NCBI GenBank assembly: GCA_963663615.1
Contig: OY760517.1
Coordinates: 3,410,001-3,474,000, forward strand
DNA from: G963663615 sp963663615
GTDB lineage: Bacteria > Bacteroidota > Ignavibacteria > Ignavibacteriales > Melioribacteraceae
DNA: 64,000 bases
Direction of reading: 5' to 3'
Shown: piece by piece, positions 1 to 9,440 of the stretch
Numbering within the stretch: position 1 is the stretch's first letter
Layout: every line of letters begins with the position of its first letter
Program-made: the position numbers and the translations under genes
The notes under the pieces: model-generated
What the model was told of the DNA's origin: nothing
Seen by the model: only the letters and a program-made list of their open reading frames with translations
Databases searched by the model: none

Positions 1-721
1 GAAAAAGAATTCGTATCAACTCGCGAAATTAGTGTTGTTAACAAACACAGTCAAATTATTACCGACATCATCAATACTATTGAGAATAAAAATCAAAGTA
101 GGCTTTCTAATAGTATTGCTAATAAATTTCGAGAGTATGAAAACCAGTTTGGCAATTTCATAAATATCACTAAAAAACGCGGACTAAATGAAAACAGCGG
201 TGCCGAAGGAGAATTCAGAAAATCAGTACATGTTATTGAAGAATTGGTTAAAACAGCAGATAGAAATGATATTCTGGTTCAAATGCTCATGGCAAGAAGA
301 GCCGAAAAAGATTACTTCCTTTTGGGCACACCAAAATAAAATTATTATTGAGCTTGATAATGCGTCGGTAATAATAGATGATTTGCTTAACAGTATTCTT
401 AAAGAAAAGCAGGAAACCGCAGCATTTTTCAATAACCTGATGTACACGGCTGTTATTGTAACATTTATTATAGGCTTGTTACTTGCATGGCTAATTGTAA
501 GTCGCCTTACAAAACCTGCAAAAAAACTAAAGCTTGCTGCCGAAGGAATAAACGAAAACCTTGAAAGAATACAACATGTATCAAGAAACTCGCTTGAGAG
601 TGCCGAAAAAATTACAAGTGCCGTTGAACGATTAAATCATCTTAGTCGCGAACTGCAAATTATAATGTGCGAATTTAAATTTGAAACAGAAGAAGAAAAG
701 GAAAGATTTCTTTTAAATTAA
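1..721 (+). pseudogene. Degenerate methyl-accepting chemotaxis receptor, frameshifted and internally deleted
   Basis: The 5' end lies outside the window. Reading frame 1 (positions 1-339) encodes a helical ligand-binding region ending in 'RRAEKDYFLLG', a motif common in chemoreceptor sensor domains, and then stops at TAA 337-339. Skipping one base near 331 joins it to the frame that ends at 721. That part holds a membrane segment ('VIVTFIIGLLLAWLIV'), a HAMP-like start ('SRLTKPAKKLKLAAEG') and then only about 50 residues. Those residues resemble the extreme C-terminus of a receptor signalling domain ('SAEKITSAVERLNHLS'). The roughly 250-residue kinase-control hairpin tip expected between HAMP and the tail is missing. 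I infer a former transducer that lost its signalling core and then its frame. A single-base sequencing error could explain the frameshift but not the missing core. Confidence 0.75.
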
Positions 722-767
722 GCTCGGATATTGATTCCAAAAATAATTACCTGACAGTTTTTTCTTG

Positions 768-791
768 CCGTTAAGGACCACTCCTTAACGG
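768..791. repeat. Perfect 10-bp inverted repeat, fragment of intergenic repeat block B
   Basis: CCGTTAAGGA (768-777) and TCCTTAACGG (782-791) form a perfect stem around a 4-nt loop. In inverted orientation it matches the start of the repeat block found at 14911 and 31057, where the stems are CTTTAAGGA/TCCTTAAAG and CCGTTAAGGA/TTCTTGACGG. The rest of 722-937 shows no gene that I can support. Confidence 0.6.
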
Positions 792-937
792 AATAGCCAG
801 CGACAAGCAATAACATGTTGAACCACTAACGTAGTAACGTAATCATCCTCTTCACCGAATTTCTACTAAACTTTAACCACTCCGTGAAAAAAGGTATTAT
901 TAGGCAAAAAATGTGATTATTTGTGAAGGTTGGCGTT

Positions 938-965
938 AAAAAAAGCGGATGCAAATGCACCCGCT
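938..965 (-). terminator. Intrinsic terminator of glnA
   Basis: Read on the minus strand, a 9-bp stem (957-965 pairing with 944-952, one G-U pair) closes a 4-nt ATTT loop and is followed by a run of T (complement of 938-943). It lies 36 bases beyond the glnA stop codon. Confidence 0.85.
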
Positions 966-1001
966 CCGCGAATAGTGACTCTCTGTTATGAGAATTAAGA
1001 T

Positions 1002-2426
1002 TTATACATCATAGTATAATGCAAATTCATGCGGATGTGGCTGAAGTGCCATTGGTTTAATTTCACGATCGAATTTGTAATCAATCCATGTTTTAATAAC
1101 ATCTTCAGTAAACACATCACCTTTTAGCAAGAACTCATGATCATCGGCAAGTGCTTTTAGTGCTGCACTCAATGATTCAGGAGTTGAAGGCACATCTGCC
1201 AATTCTTCAGGATCCATATCATAAATATTTTTATCTAACGGCTCACCTGGGTCTATTCTATTTATAATACCATCAAGACCAGCCATCATAATTGCAGAAA
1301 ATGCAAGATATGGATTAGCTGAAGGATCAGGACATCTGAATTCAACACGTTTGGCTTTTGGACTGTTTGAGTATAGTGGAATACGGCAAGCAGCTGAACG
1401 GTTACTTTGTGAATATGCTAGTCTTACCGGAGCTTCAAAACCAGGAACCAAACGTTTGTATGAGTTTGTAGTTGGGTTTGTAAATGCTAGAAGTGCAGGG
1501 GCATGTTTAATAATACCACCAATATAATAAAGTGCTGTTTCACTTAATCCGGCATAACCATTACCTGCAAAAAGTGGTTTGCCATCTTTCCATAAACTTG
1601 AGTGAACATGCATACCACTACCATTATCGTCCATAATTGGTTTAGGCATGTAAGTAACAGTTTTACCATGCATTTTAGCAGTGTTTTTAATAATATATTT
1701 GAACATTAGCAACTGATCGGAAGCAGCTAATAATTCATCGAATTTAAGATCAATTTCACACTGACCACCACTTGCTACTTCGTGATGCTGTGCTTCAACT
1801 ATCATACCTGCTTCTTCAAGGTTAAGTACCATTTCGTTACGAAGATCATTTAGTGCGTCTGTAGGTGGTACAGGAAAATAACCTTCTTTGTAACGAGGTT
1901 TGTAACCAAGGTTTGGACCTTCATCGGTACCAGTGTTCCAGCGACCTTCTACAGAATCAACCATGTAATAGGAGCTGTTTGGAGTTGAATCGAAACGTAC
2001 ATCATCAAATACGAAAAATTCTGCTTCCGGACCGAAGTACGCAGTATCGGCAATACCTGTTGATTTAAGATAAGCAATTGCCTTTTGTGCTATGTTTCTT
2101 GGGCAACGGGAGTATTTTTCTTTTGTAAGTGGTTCGTAAACATCGCATATTAAACTTACAGTAGGAGCTTCAACAAATTTATCAACAAAAAGTGTATTCG
2201 GATCAGGAATTATAATCATATCACTTTCATCTATTCGCTTCCATCCGCGTATTGAAGATCCATCAAAACCATAACCATCGTCAAATGAGTCTTCATCAAG
2301 CTGATGTGATGGAACTGTGAAATGCTGCCACTGACCAGGGAAATCCATAAATTTGAAATCAACGAATTTGATTTCATTCTCTTTAATAAAATCAAGCGTT
2401 TTTTTGATCGCTTCTTTTCTTTCCAT
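1002..2426 (-). CDS. glnA: Glutamine synthetase, type I
   Basis: Makes glutamine from glutamate, ammonia and ATP, the main entry of ammonium into metabolism; a cytosolic dodecamer in this family. At 474 residues it has the usual length of GSI. Visible motifs include the beta-grasp 'DGYGFDGSSIRGW', the metal-binding 'FGPEAEFFVFDD', the ATP-site region 'GSGMHVHSSLW' and 'NRSAACRIPLYS'. Tyr402 in 'NIYDMDPEE' sits where enterobacterial GSI is adenylylated, so GlnE-type control is possible but no glnE is in the window. The ATG at 2426 is preceded by a strong AAGGAG ribosome site about 12 bases upstream. The gene starts inside the 3' end of the Lrp-type regulator (35-base overlap) and ends in an intrinsic terminator, so the two genes form one transcription unit. 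Confidence 0.97.
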   Translation of the reverse strand: MERKEAIKKTLDFIKENEIKFVDFKFMDFPGQWQHFTVPSHQLDEDSFDDGYGFDGSSIRGWKRIDESDMIIIPDPNTLFVDKFVEAPTVSLICDVYEPLTKEKYSRCPRNIAQKAIAYLKSTGIADTAYFGPEAEFFVFDDVRFDSTPNSSYYMVDSVEGRWNTGTDEGPNLGYKPRYKEGYFPVPPTDALNDLRNEMVLNLEEAGMIVEAQHHEVASGGQCEIDLKFDELLAASDQLLMFKYIIKNTAKMHGKTVTYMPKPIMDDNGSGMHVHSSLWKDGKPLFAGNGYAGLSETALYYIGGIIKHAPALLAFTNPTTNSYKRLVPGFEAPVRLAYSQSNRSAACRIPLYSNSPKAKRVEFRCPDPSANPYLAFSAIMMAGLDGIINRIDPGEPLDKNIYDMDPEELADVPSTPESLSAALKALADDHEFLLKGDVFTEDVIKTWIDYKFDREIKPMALQPHPHEFALYYDV

Positions 2427-2892
2427 TATTAACAGTCTCCTTTTTATTTATCGGTATTTTTGTTGTCTCTTTAATTGTTGATAGTACAAAATTGGTAATA
2501 GTTCTTGCTACACCTGGCCACGACTGTATTTTAGCTAACAGTTGTTCAAGATCGGCAGTATTTTTAACTATAGCTTTTAACAGATGTGAACCCTGCCCCA
2601 ATACTGAATAACATTCCACAATTTCAGGAATATCTACAACATTTTTTTTAAGCGTATCATAATTCTTTGATGATTCCTGCGATACTAGAATGAAGGCCAT
2701 AATATCATAGTGAAAAGTTTTGCGGTTTACTTTTGTAAAGTAACCTTCAATGATATTGTGGTCTTCCAGCTTTCTGATGCGCTCACTTAATGATGGTAGT
2801 GAAAGTCCAACTTCTTCGGCAATCTGACTTCTTTTGCGACGACCATGCTCCTGAAGTATATTAAGAATTCTTAAATCCATTTCATCTAACAT
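2392..2892 (-). CDS. Lrp/AsnC-family transcriptional regulator
   Basis: A DNA-binding regulator of the feast/famine family. Residues 1-60 form the winged helix-turn-helix ('MDLRILNILQEHGRRKRS', 'LSLPSLSERIRKLEDHNI'). Residues about 65-145 form the ligand-sensing RAM domain ('IVECYSVLGQGSHLLKAIV'). The ATG at 2892 was chosen over a TTG two codons upstream. It lies immediately upstream of glnA and overlaps its start, so it probably controls glnA and itself in response to an amino acid, perhaps glutamine; that role is inference. The C-terminal tail ('KKRSDQKNA') is translated from the overlapping glnA ribosome-site region and is unlikely to be part of the folded domain. Confidence 0.9.
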   Translation of the reverse strand: MLDEMDLRILNILQEHGRRKRSQIAEEVGLSLPSLSERIRKLEDHNIIEGYFTKVNRKTFHYDIMAFILVSQESSKNYDTLKKNVVDIPEIVECYSVLGQGSHLLKAIVKNTADLEQLLAKIQSWPGVARTITNFVLSTIKETTKIPINKKETVNNGKKRSDQKNA

Positions 2893-3145
2893 GAACAACC
2901 AAACTAAATTATTAAGGAAAGTTTTTAATTATGGCTCAAAATATAAGGTGTTGTTTGTGAAATGTCAAACATTTAACAATAATTTTAAACGAAAAGGTTA
3001 GATGTTATTTCTGGTTGGTTTTAACAAGGGAATAAAAATGATAACTTAAAATAGTTTATTTTCTTGCTTAATTTATTTTAATTAAGTTTGAATTTTCCCT
3101 GACTGATTATATTTGTTTTATTACATCTTCAAAAAGAGGCTTACT

Positions 3146-5107
3146 GTGGGTATTAACGGAAATAATTTCTTATTCTTGTCATCTATCGCTTTCATTTTAT
3201 TTTTAACCGGTAATTTATTTTCGCAAAAGACAGATATTGAAATTGCTGCCGAAAAATTTTTCAGGTCTCCGCAATATTCTGATGTTCAGCTTTCACCGGA
3301 CGGAAATAACCTTTCTTATTTGTCTCCTTCCCCAAACTTTAAACTTTTTATATACAACCTAACCACCAAAGAATCAAAGCTAATGGGTGGAAAAACCATT
3401 GGAGAAAATGCACAAAGTTTACTTGGTAATAATCCGTTCAGAATGTTCACGAGATTAAAACAGGATATAATTGCACATACATGGATTGATAATAAATATT
3501 TGTTATTTAGGGTATCCGGACAAGATTACTATGACTTTGGTTTGTGGCGGACAGATAAGAATTTTGAAAATGTGAAAAGGTTAGCAACTGACGGTAGTTC
3601 TTCAAAATTTTATACCGTGCTGGATCCCTTGGTTTCCAAGGATAAAAAATGTCTTGTTGGTATTAAAATGAAAGGGGAAGAGTATTCCTCTGTATATGAA
3701 TTGGACGTTGTTTACAAGGATGAAGACCTGGTTGCGGAGAATAACGGTAAGGTTTATAAATGGGAAGCTGACCTGGATGGTGTTGTTAGGTTAAAGTCGG
3801 AAATTGATTCATTAAGAAGAAGATACTATTTACGTGATTCTGTTGATGATAATTGGGAGGAATTAGTTTTACCTGAAAACTGTTCCCCTATATGCTTTTT
3901 CACCAATAATAGTTTAATCGTAAGCGATGGATTAAATCAAAATACTTATGGAATGAGTTTATATGAAATCTCATCAAAAAAACTTACCAGAAATATTTTT
4001 CGGGATGAAATATATGATTATCTGTCTTATAAAAATATTAACCTGATTAGATCATCAAATGATAATAAAATAATTGGTATTGAACTACTGAGTAACAGAC
4101 CCAAAATGTTTTATTTCGGCAAGTATTTTAAAGACGCAGGAAAAACCGTAAAAGCAATTATGCCTGAAACAATAAACACAATAATGGGCATTATTAGCGG
4201 TGATTCCAGTAAGGTTCTGGTTAAATCATATAGTGATATTTATCCTATATTTTATTCTGTTTTTGATTTGGATAAAAATGATTATGAGATAATTGCCCAA
4301 AGTCAGTCATGGATAAACCCTTCTGAATTAAATAAAGTAATCCCGATTACTTTTCCTGGTAGGGATGGAAAAGGGATACATGGTTATTTTTCAAAACCAG
4401 CCAATTATATTTAAGATACACCAATGATTATAATGATTCATGGTGGTCCTTATGCTCGCGATGTGTGGGGGTATGATTCTGAAATACAATTCTTTACCTC
4501 CTTGGGATATAGTGTTATGCAGATAAATTTTAGAGGTTCAACCGGTTATGGTAAGGAATATTCGATTAATAAACACGCTGATATTTGTAAGTATAGTTTG
4601 GATGATGTTAAGGATGGTATTGACTGGGCAGTAAGAATGAAACTTGTTAAACCGGGGAAGATCGCAATATACGGTGCTTCATTTGGTGGATATGTCTCAT
4701 TAGCGAGTGCAGCTTTTTACCCTGATTTGTTTGAGTGTGCTATTGGGTATGCAGGTGTTTATGATTGGATTGTAGAGTTTGAAGCAGATATGAATAATAG
4801 TGAAAAATGGTTTGAAGATTTTGGTCCGATGTTTTTGGATTTGGAAAAGGACAGACCAAAATATATCAAATGCTCACCAATTAATAATGTTGATAACATT
4901 AAAATACCAGTTTATTTAATTCATGGTAAATCTGATCATACGGTTAATAAATCACAAACTTCAAATATGGCTGCAAAATTAAGTAAAGCAGGTAATGAAC
5001 CTAAGGTTGATTATTTTTCATGGGGTGTTCATGGGCATGCAAACGAAAACCATAGAATTGAATTTTACAAAGATTTGGCAAAATTCCTGGAAACAAATAT
5101 GAAATAG
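3146..5107 (+). pseudogene. S9-family prolyl oligopeptidase-like peptidase split by an in-frame TAA
   Basis: Two segments in the same frame are separated only by TAA at 4412-4414. The first (3146-4414) has a signal peptide ('FLFLSSIAFILFLTGNLFS') and a beta-propeller of the DPP/S9 type ('SPQYSDVQLSPDGNNLSY'). The second (4415-5107) is the alpha/beta hydrolase: 'MIHGGPYARDVWGYD' oxyanion region, nucleophile Ser in 'YGASFGGYVS', Asp in 'HGKSDHTV' and His in 'GVHGHANENH'. The full catalytic triad is intact. I chose the GTG at 3146 because an AAGAGG ribosome site precedes it; a TTG at 3113 is the alternative. The downstream ATG at 4424 has no ribosome site, so the hydrolase part alone is probably poorly made. 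If the TAA is real, this is a recent nonsense mutation; otherwise it is a sequencing error in an intact exported peptidase. Confidence 0.85.
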
Positions 5108-5138
5108 CTCCTGGTATTTCTTCAATTAAAGTTATGAT

Positions 5139-5203
5139 GGCAGGGGGCTGCCACCCTACGTATTTTTTACCATTTATAGGTAGGGCGGCAGTCTCCTGCC
5201 GCC
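5139..5203. repeat. REP-like GGCAG-rich inverted repeat
   Basis: The arms 5139-5159 and 5180-5200 are imperfect complements (about 20 bases: GGCAGGGGGCTGCC plus CCCTAC, against GTAGGG plus CGGCAG plus CCTGCC). Nested at the 3' side is a perfect 8-bp stem, GGCGGCAG/CTGCCGCC (5184-5203). It lies between the convergent peptidase and clpB genes and may act as a two-way terminator. The same GGCAGRGGGYTGCC core recurs near 15191, 30674 and 41398. Confidence 0.7.
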
Positions 5204-5212
5204 GATAGCTAT

Positions 5213-7831
5213 TTACTGTTTTGAAAAAATTAGCTTGCCATCCGAATTATAATCAATATAGACCGTATCTCCATTGCTGTAGGAATTCATCAACAACTCG
5301 GTTGAGAGCGGATTGATTATATATTTTTGAATTGTGCGTTTTAATGGGCGTGCACCGTATGTAATATCGTATCCGGTCTGTATTATAAACTCTTTTACCT
5401 TTTCGGAGACTTCGAGGTTAATATTATTTTCGGCAAGACGTTTACCAAGAAGCTGCAATTGTATTTCTATTATATCTTTCAGTTCCCACTTTAATAGTGG
5501 TTTGAAGAGTACAATTTCATCTATGCGGTTAAGGAACTCGGGACGAATAGTTTTTCTAAGCAGTTCGGTTAGCTGAATTCTAATGTCACCGAGCATCTCT
5601 TCATAGTTATCTTCGGTAAACGAGCTTAACCTTTCCTGAATAATATGCGAACCCAGGTTGGAAGTCATAATTACAATTGTGTTCTTGAAATCAACCGTTC
5701 TGCCCTGATTATCGGTTAGTCTTCCATCATCAAGCAACTGAAGCAGAATATTAAAAACATCTGGATGAGCTTTTTCAATTTCATCGAGCAGCAATACCGA
5801 ATATGGTCTGCGGCGTATTTTTTCAGTTAACTGTCCACCTTCCTCGTAACCAACATATCCGGGAGGTGCACCTATAAGTCTTGATACCGAATGTTTCTCC
5901 ATATACTCCGACATATCAATTCGTATCATTGCCTTTTCGTCATTAAACAGGTATTCGGCTAATGCACGGGCAAGTTCGGTTTTACCAACACCGGTTGTAC
6001 CTATGAAAATGAAAGAACCAATTGGGCGGTTAGCATCCTGCAAACCTGCACGACTCCGGCGGATGGCGTTTGCTACGGCTGTAACAGCATCATCCTGTCC
6101 AACAACTCTCTTGTGCAATTCCTGTTCCATACGAAGTAACTTACTCTTTTCACTTTCAAGCATTTTGTTTACAGGAATGCCTGTCCATTTTGCAACAACC
6201 TCGGCAATATCCTCTGCCGAAACCTCTTCCTTAAGCATTTTTTTATTAGCCTGAATTTTCTCAAGCTCATCAGTTTCATGCTTTAATGCCTTTTCGAGAT
6301 CGGTAATTTTACCATAACGTATTTCAGCAACTTTACCAAAATCGCCTTCACGTTCATAACGTTCAGCTTCCTGCTTAAGATTTTCAATTAAAGTTTTTTT
6401 GTTACGAATCGACTGTATTCTGCTTTTCTCTCGTTCCCAGTGGGCTTTAAGCTCTGTACGTCTCTCTTCATAACCCTGCAATTCTTCAATAATTTCCTCA
6501 AGTCGGCTTTTTGAGGCATCATCAATTTCACGTTTTAAAGCCTCACGCTCAATTTCAAGCTGTTTTGTTCTGCGTTCCAGCTGATCAAGCTCCTCTGGCA
6601 TTGAATCAATTTCTATTTTAAGTTTTGAAGCAGCCTCATCCACAAGGTCAATTGCCTTATCAGGAAGAAAACGATCTGATATATACCTGTTGGAAAGTTG
6701 AACGGCAGCAATAATAGCACCATCGGTAATACGTACACCATGATGCACCTCGTAACGATCTTTCAATCCGCGTAATATAGAAATTGCATCCTCCTCGTTG
6801 GGTTCAGCAATTATTACCGGCTGAAATCTCCTTTCGAGAGCAGCATCCTTCTCAATGTGTTTTTTATACTCTTTAAGCGTAGTTGCTCCAATTGCATGAA
6901 GTTCACCACGAGCTAAAGCCGGTTTAAGTATATTGGCGGCATCCATTGCACCATCGGTTTTGCCAGCACCAATAAGTTGATGCATTTCGTCAATAAATAA
7001 AATTATTTCGCCGTTTGCAGTCTGAACTTCCTTTATAACAGCTTTTATACGTTCTTCAAATTGCCCACGAAACTGTGCACCGGCAACCAGAGCACCGAGA
7101 TCAAGCGAGATAATGGTTTTGGTTTTAAGGTTTTCTGGTACATCGCCGGAAACAATACGATGTGCAATACCTTCGGCAATAGCAGTTTTACCAACTCCCG
7201 GTTCGCCAATAAGTACCGGATTGTTTTTGGTACGGCGTGAAAGCACCTGCAATACGCGTCTTATTTCCTCATCTCTACCAATAACCGGGTCGAGTTTACC
7301 TGCTTTTACCAGTTCGTTAAGGTCACGTCCAAATTTCTTGAGGGATTGATATGTATCTTCCTGGTTTTGCGAAGTAACCCGTTGCGAGCCTCTAATATCC
7401 TTCAGTACCTTAAGTATTGTATTTTTAGTAATTCCGTTTTCTTTAAGGAGTTTACCAGCCTCACCCTTTGTATTAGAGAGTGCAATTAAAAGATGATCTG
7501 TAGAAATGTATTCATCTTTTAGCTCACGGGCTTCTTTATCTGCGTCATCAAGCAAGGTTTTTGATTTACCAGAAAACTGTTGGCTTCCTACTCCAGCACC
7601 AGATACTTTTGGAAAGTTTTCCATAATACCGGTAAGTGCCAATTTAATTTGATTAACATTACCACCTGTTTTCTGAATAACAGAGATGGCAACATTTTCG
7701 TTATCCTGTACCATTGCAGCAAGAATATGTTCAGGTTCTACAATCTGATTGTTAAAATTCTGTGCAATTTCAATGGCGTCTTGAATAGTTTCCTGTGCTT
7801 TCACAGTAAACTTGTTAAAATTAACAGACAT
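5213..7831 (-). CDS. clpB: ATP-dependent disaggregase ClpB
   Basis: Hexameric AAA+ chaperone that pulls polypeptides out of aggregates together with DnaK. The 872 residues match the usual length. In order: N-terminal repeat domain (1-150, 'MSVNFNKFTVKAQETIQDA'), first AAA+ module with Walker A 'GEPGVGKT' near 207, the long coiled-coil middle domain (about 405-530, 'LEQLERR'-type heptads, charged), second AAA+ module with 'GTTGVGKTELARALAE' near 605 and 'GAPPGYVGYEEGG' pore loop, and the C-terminal D2-small domain ('GARPLKRTIQKYI'). The ATG at 7831 follows an AAGAGGTG ribosome site. It is transcribed alone. I found no CIRCE-type repeat in the 250 bases upstream. Confidence 0.98.
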   Translation of the reverse strand: MSVNFNKFTVKAQETIQDAIEIAQNFNNQIVEPEHILAAMVQDNENVAISVIQKTGGNVNQIKLALTGIMENFPKVSGAGVGSQQFSGKSKTLLDDADKEARELKDEYISTDHLLIALSNTKGEAGKLLKENGITKNTILKVLKDIRGSQRVTSQNQEDTYQSLKKFGRDLNELVKAGKLDPVIGRDEEIRRVLQVLSRRTKNNPVLIGEPGVGKTAIAEGIAHRIVSGDVPENLKTKTIISLDLGALVAGAQFRGQFEERIKAVIKEVQTANGEIILFIDEMHQLIGAGKTDGAMDAANILKPALARGELHAIGATTLKEYKKHIEKDAALERRFQPVIIAEPNEEDAISILRGLKDRYEVHHGVRITDGAIIAAVQLSNRYISDRFLPDKAIDLVDEAASKLKIEIDSMPEELDQLERRTKQLEIEREALKREIDDASKSRLEEIIEELQGYEERRTELKAHWEREKSRIQSIRNKKTLIENLKQEAERYEREGDFGKVAEIRYGKITDLEKALKHETDELEKIQANKKMLKEEVSAEDIAEVVAKWTGIPVNKMLESEKSKLLRMEQELHKRVVGQDDAVTAVANAIRRSRAGLQDANRPIGSFIFIGTTGVGKTELARALAEYLFNDEKAMIRIDMSEYMEKHSVSRLIGAPPGYVGYEEGGQLTEKIRRRPYSVLLLDEIEKAHPDVFNILLQLLDDGRLTDNQGRTVDFKNTIVIMTSNLGSHIIQERLSSFTEDNYEEMLGDIRIQLTELLRKTIRPEFLNRIDEIVLFKPLLKWELKDIIEIQLQLLGKRLAENNINLEVSEKVKEFIIQTGYDITYGARPLKRTIQKYIINPLSTELLMNSYSNGDTVYIDYNSDGKLIFSKQ

Positions 7832-8085
7832 AACACCTCTTATAATTTATTAACAATCTAATAATTCTTTAACTATAGTAAAACTACTTTTAATAATATT
7901 ATACTTTGAAAATTGTAGAAGAGTTTCTTAAATGATATCGATTTGTATTGGTGAATACATCAAAAGATTGAAAAACAGATATTAAGATGTTATATTTAAC
8001 ACAATATTAACCTCTTGATTTTGATTAAGTTATTCACATTCAGTATAATTGGTAGTCAAATTTAAAAAGACTAAAATCTTACACA

Positions 8086-9435
8086 ATGATAATGGAAACA
8101 ACGGAAATTAAGGATCCCGAGATAATAAGAGAACTAGATGTTCTGAAGGACAGAATAAGGAATCTCGAGGAACGTAATCAACAGAAAAAACTTTTTGAAC
8201 CGGAACCTGTTGCAGAAATTATTCCTTCCGAAAAAGAAGTAAGAAGAAATTTATTAAAACCCCTTTTAAGTGTGCTTTTTTTTACAATGGTTTTAATGAC
8301 CATATACGAAGTATTAAAACAATGGATTGCACCTAATATTACAATTTGGACGTCTCATACAATTACAATTATTTTTGCAAGTGTTGTAGCTCCCATAGGG
8401 GCATACTTTGCCATAAAACAAATAGAGTTTTTACGACTTAAAGCCCTGGGCGAAATTGGCGAACGGGTTAAGGCAGAAACAGCATTACGCGAAACACATG
8501 ATATATTGGAGGATAGGGTAGAAGAAAGAACAGCCCAGCTTTCCGATTTGAATGCCCACCTTAAAAAAGAAATTAAAATGAGAATGGAGGCTGAAGAGGA
8601 GTTAAGAAAGTATGCCGAACAGCTTTTAATAAATAAAGATTTGCTGGAAAATAAAGCAAATGAACTTTCGGAGGTTAATGAGCAGCTTCAGAAATCCGAA
8701 GGTGAATTAAGGGAAATGAACAAAAGCAAGGACAAGTTTTTCTCAATACTTGCACATGATTTAAGAAGTCCGTTCACTTCTCTGCTTGGCTTAAGCGAGT
8801 TCCTTGAAAATGAAATAGAAACTCTTCAAACCGAAGAAGTACAAAAAATTGTGATGAGTATTTCAAGCTCATCAAAAAAAGTTTACCGTTTGCTGGAAAA
8901 CTTGTTGCAATGGTCGAGGATTCAAACAGGTAGATTGGATTTTACACCTGATTATTTTGACCCTAATGAAATTGTACATGATATTGTTGAATTATACAAA
9001 ATTAATGCTGCCAAAAAAGAAATAAAAATTTCTACATCTTTTGAAAAGAATTTGAGTGTTTTTGCTGACAGGAATATGATTGACACTGTCCTGAGAAACC
9101 TTCTTTCTAATGCTATTAAGTTTACAAAAACCGGTGGAAGTATTGAGCTATGCACAAATAAAGTGGAAAATGCTGTTAAAATTAGTGTTAAAGATACAGG
9201 TATTGGCATTAGTAAAAAAGAACTAATCTCATTGTTTTCTCTCGAATGTAACTCCACCCGCCTTGGAACTGAAAATGAAAAAGGTACGGGACTGGGATTA
9301 GTGCTTTGTAAGGAGTTTGTTGAAAAGAACAAAGGGAAAATAGAGGTAGATAGTAAAACGAACCGGGGAAGTATTTTCAGTTTTACTATTCCTGTCAAAA
9401 AACCAGCAATTCTTTCAAATCCGGAGAATAATTAG
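8086..9435 (+). CDS. Membrane-bound sensor histidine kinase (paralogue 1)
   Basis: Two membrane segments (about residues 60-80 and 92-112) are separated by a short loop, 'IAPNITIWTSHTITI', so there is almost no periplasmic sensor domain. A coiled coil (115-215, 'EDRVEERTAQLSDLNAHL') leads to a HisKA domain with His224 in 'ILAHDLRSPFTSLLG', then a HATPase domain with N box 'NLLSNAIKFTKTG', G1 'VKDTGIGISK' and G2 'GTGLGLVLCKEF'. No PAS or receiver domain is present. Six bases separate it from a second kinase with the same N-terminal layout. No response regulator lies next to it, so its partner is unknown. The signal is likely membrane-borne or enters through the coiled coil. Confidence 0.92.
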   Translation: MIMETTEIKDPEIIRELDVLKDRIRNLEERNQQKKLFEPEPVAEIIPSEKEVRRNLLKPLLSVLFFTMVLMTIYEVLKQWIAPNITIWTSHTITIIFASVVAPIGAYFAIKQIEFLRLKALGEIGERVKAETALRETHDILEDRVEERTAQLSDLNAHLKKEIKMRMEAEEELRKYAEQLLINKDLLENKANELSEVNEQLQKSEGELREMNKSKDKFFSILAHDLRSPFTSLLGLSEFLENEIETLQTEEVQKIVMSISSSSKKVYRLLENLLQWSRIQTGRLDFTPDYFDPNEIVHDIVELYKINAAKKEIKISTSFEKNLSVFADRNMIDTVLRNLLSNAIKFTKTGGSIELCTNKVENAVKISVKDTGIGISKKELISLFSLECNSTRLGTENEKGTGLGLVLCKEFVEKNKGKIEVDSKTNRGSIFSFTIPVKKPAILSNPENN

Positions 9436-9440
9436 AATAT

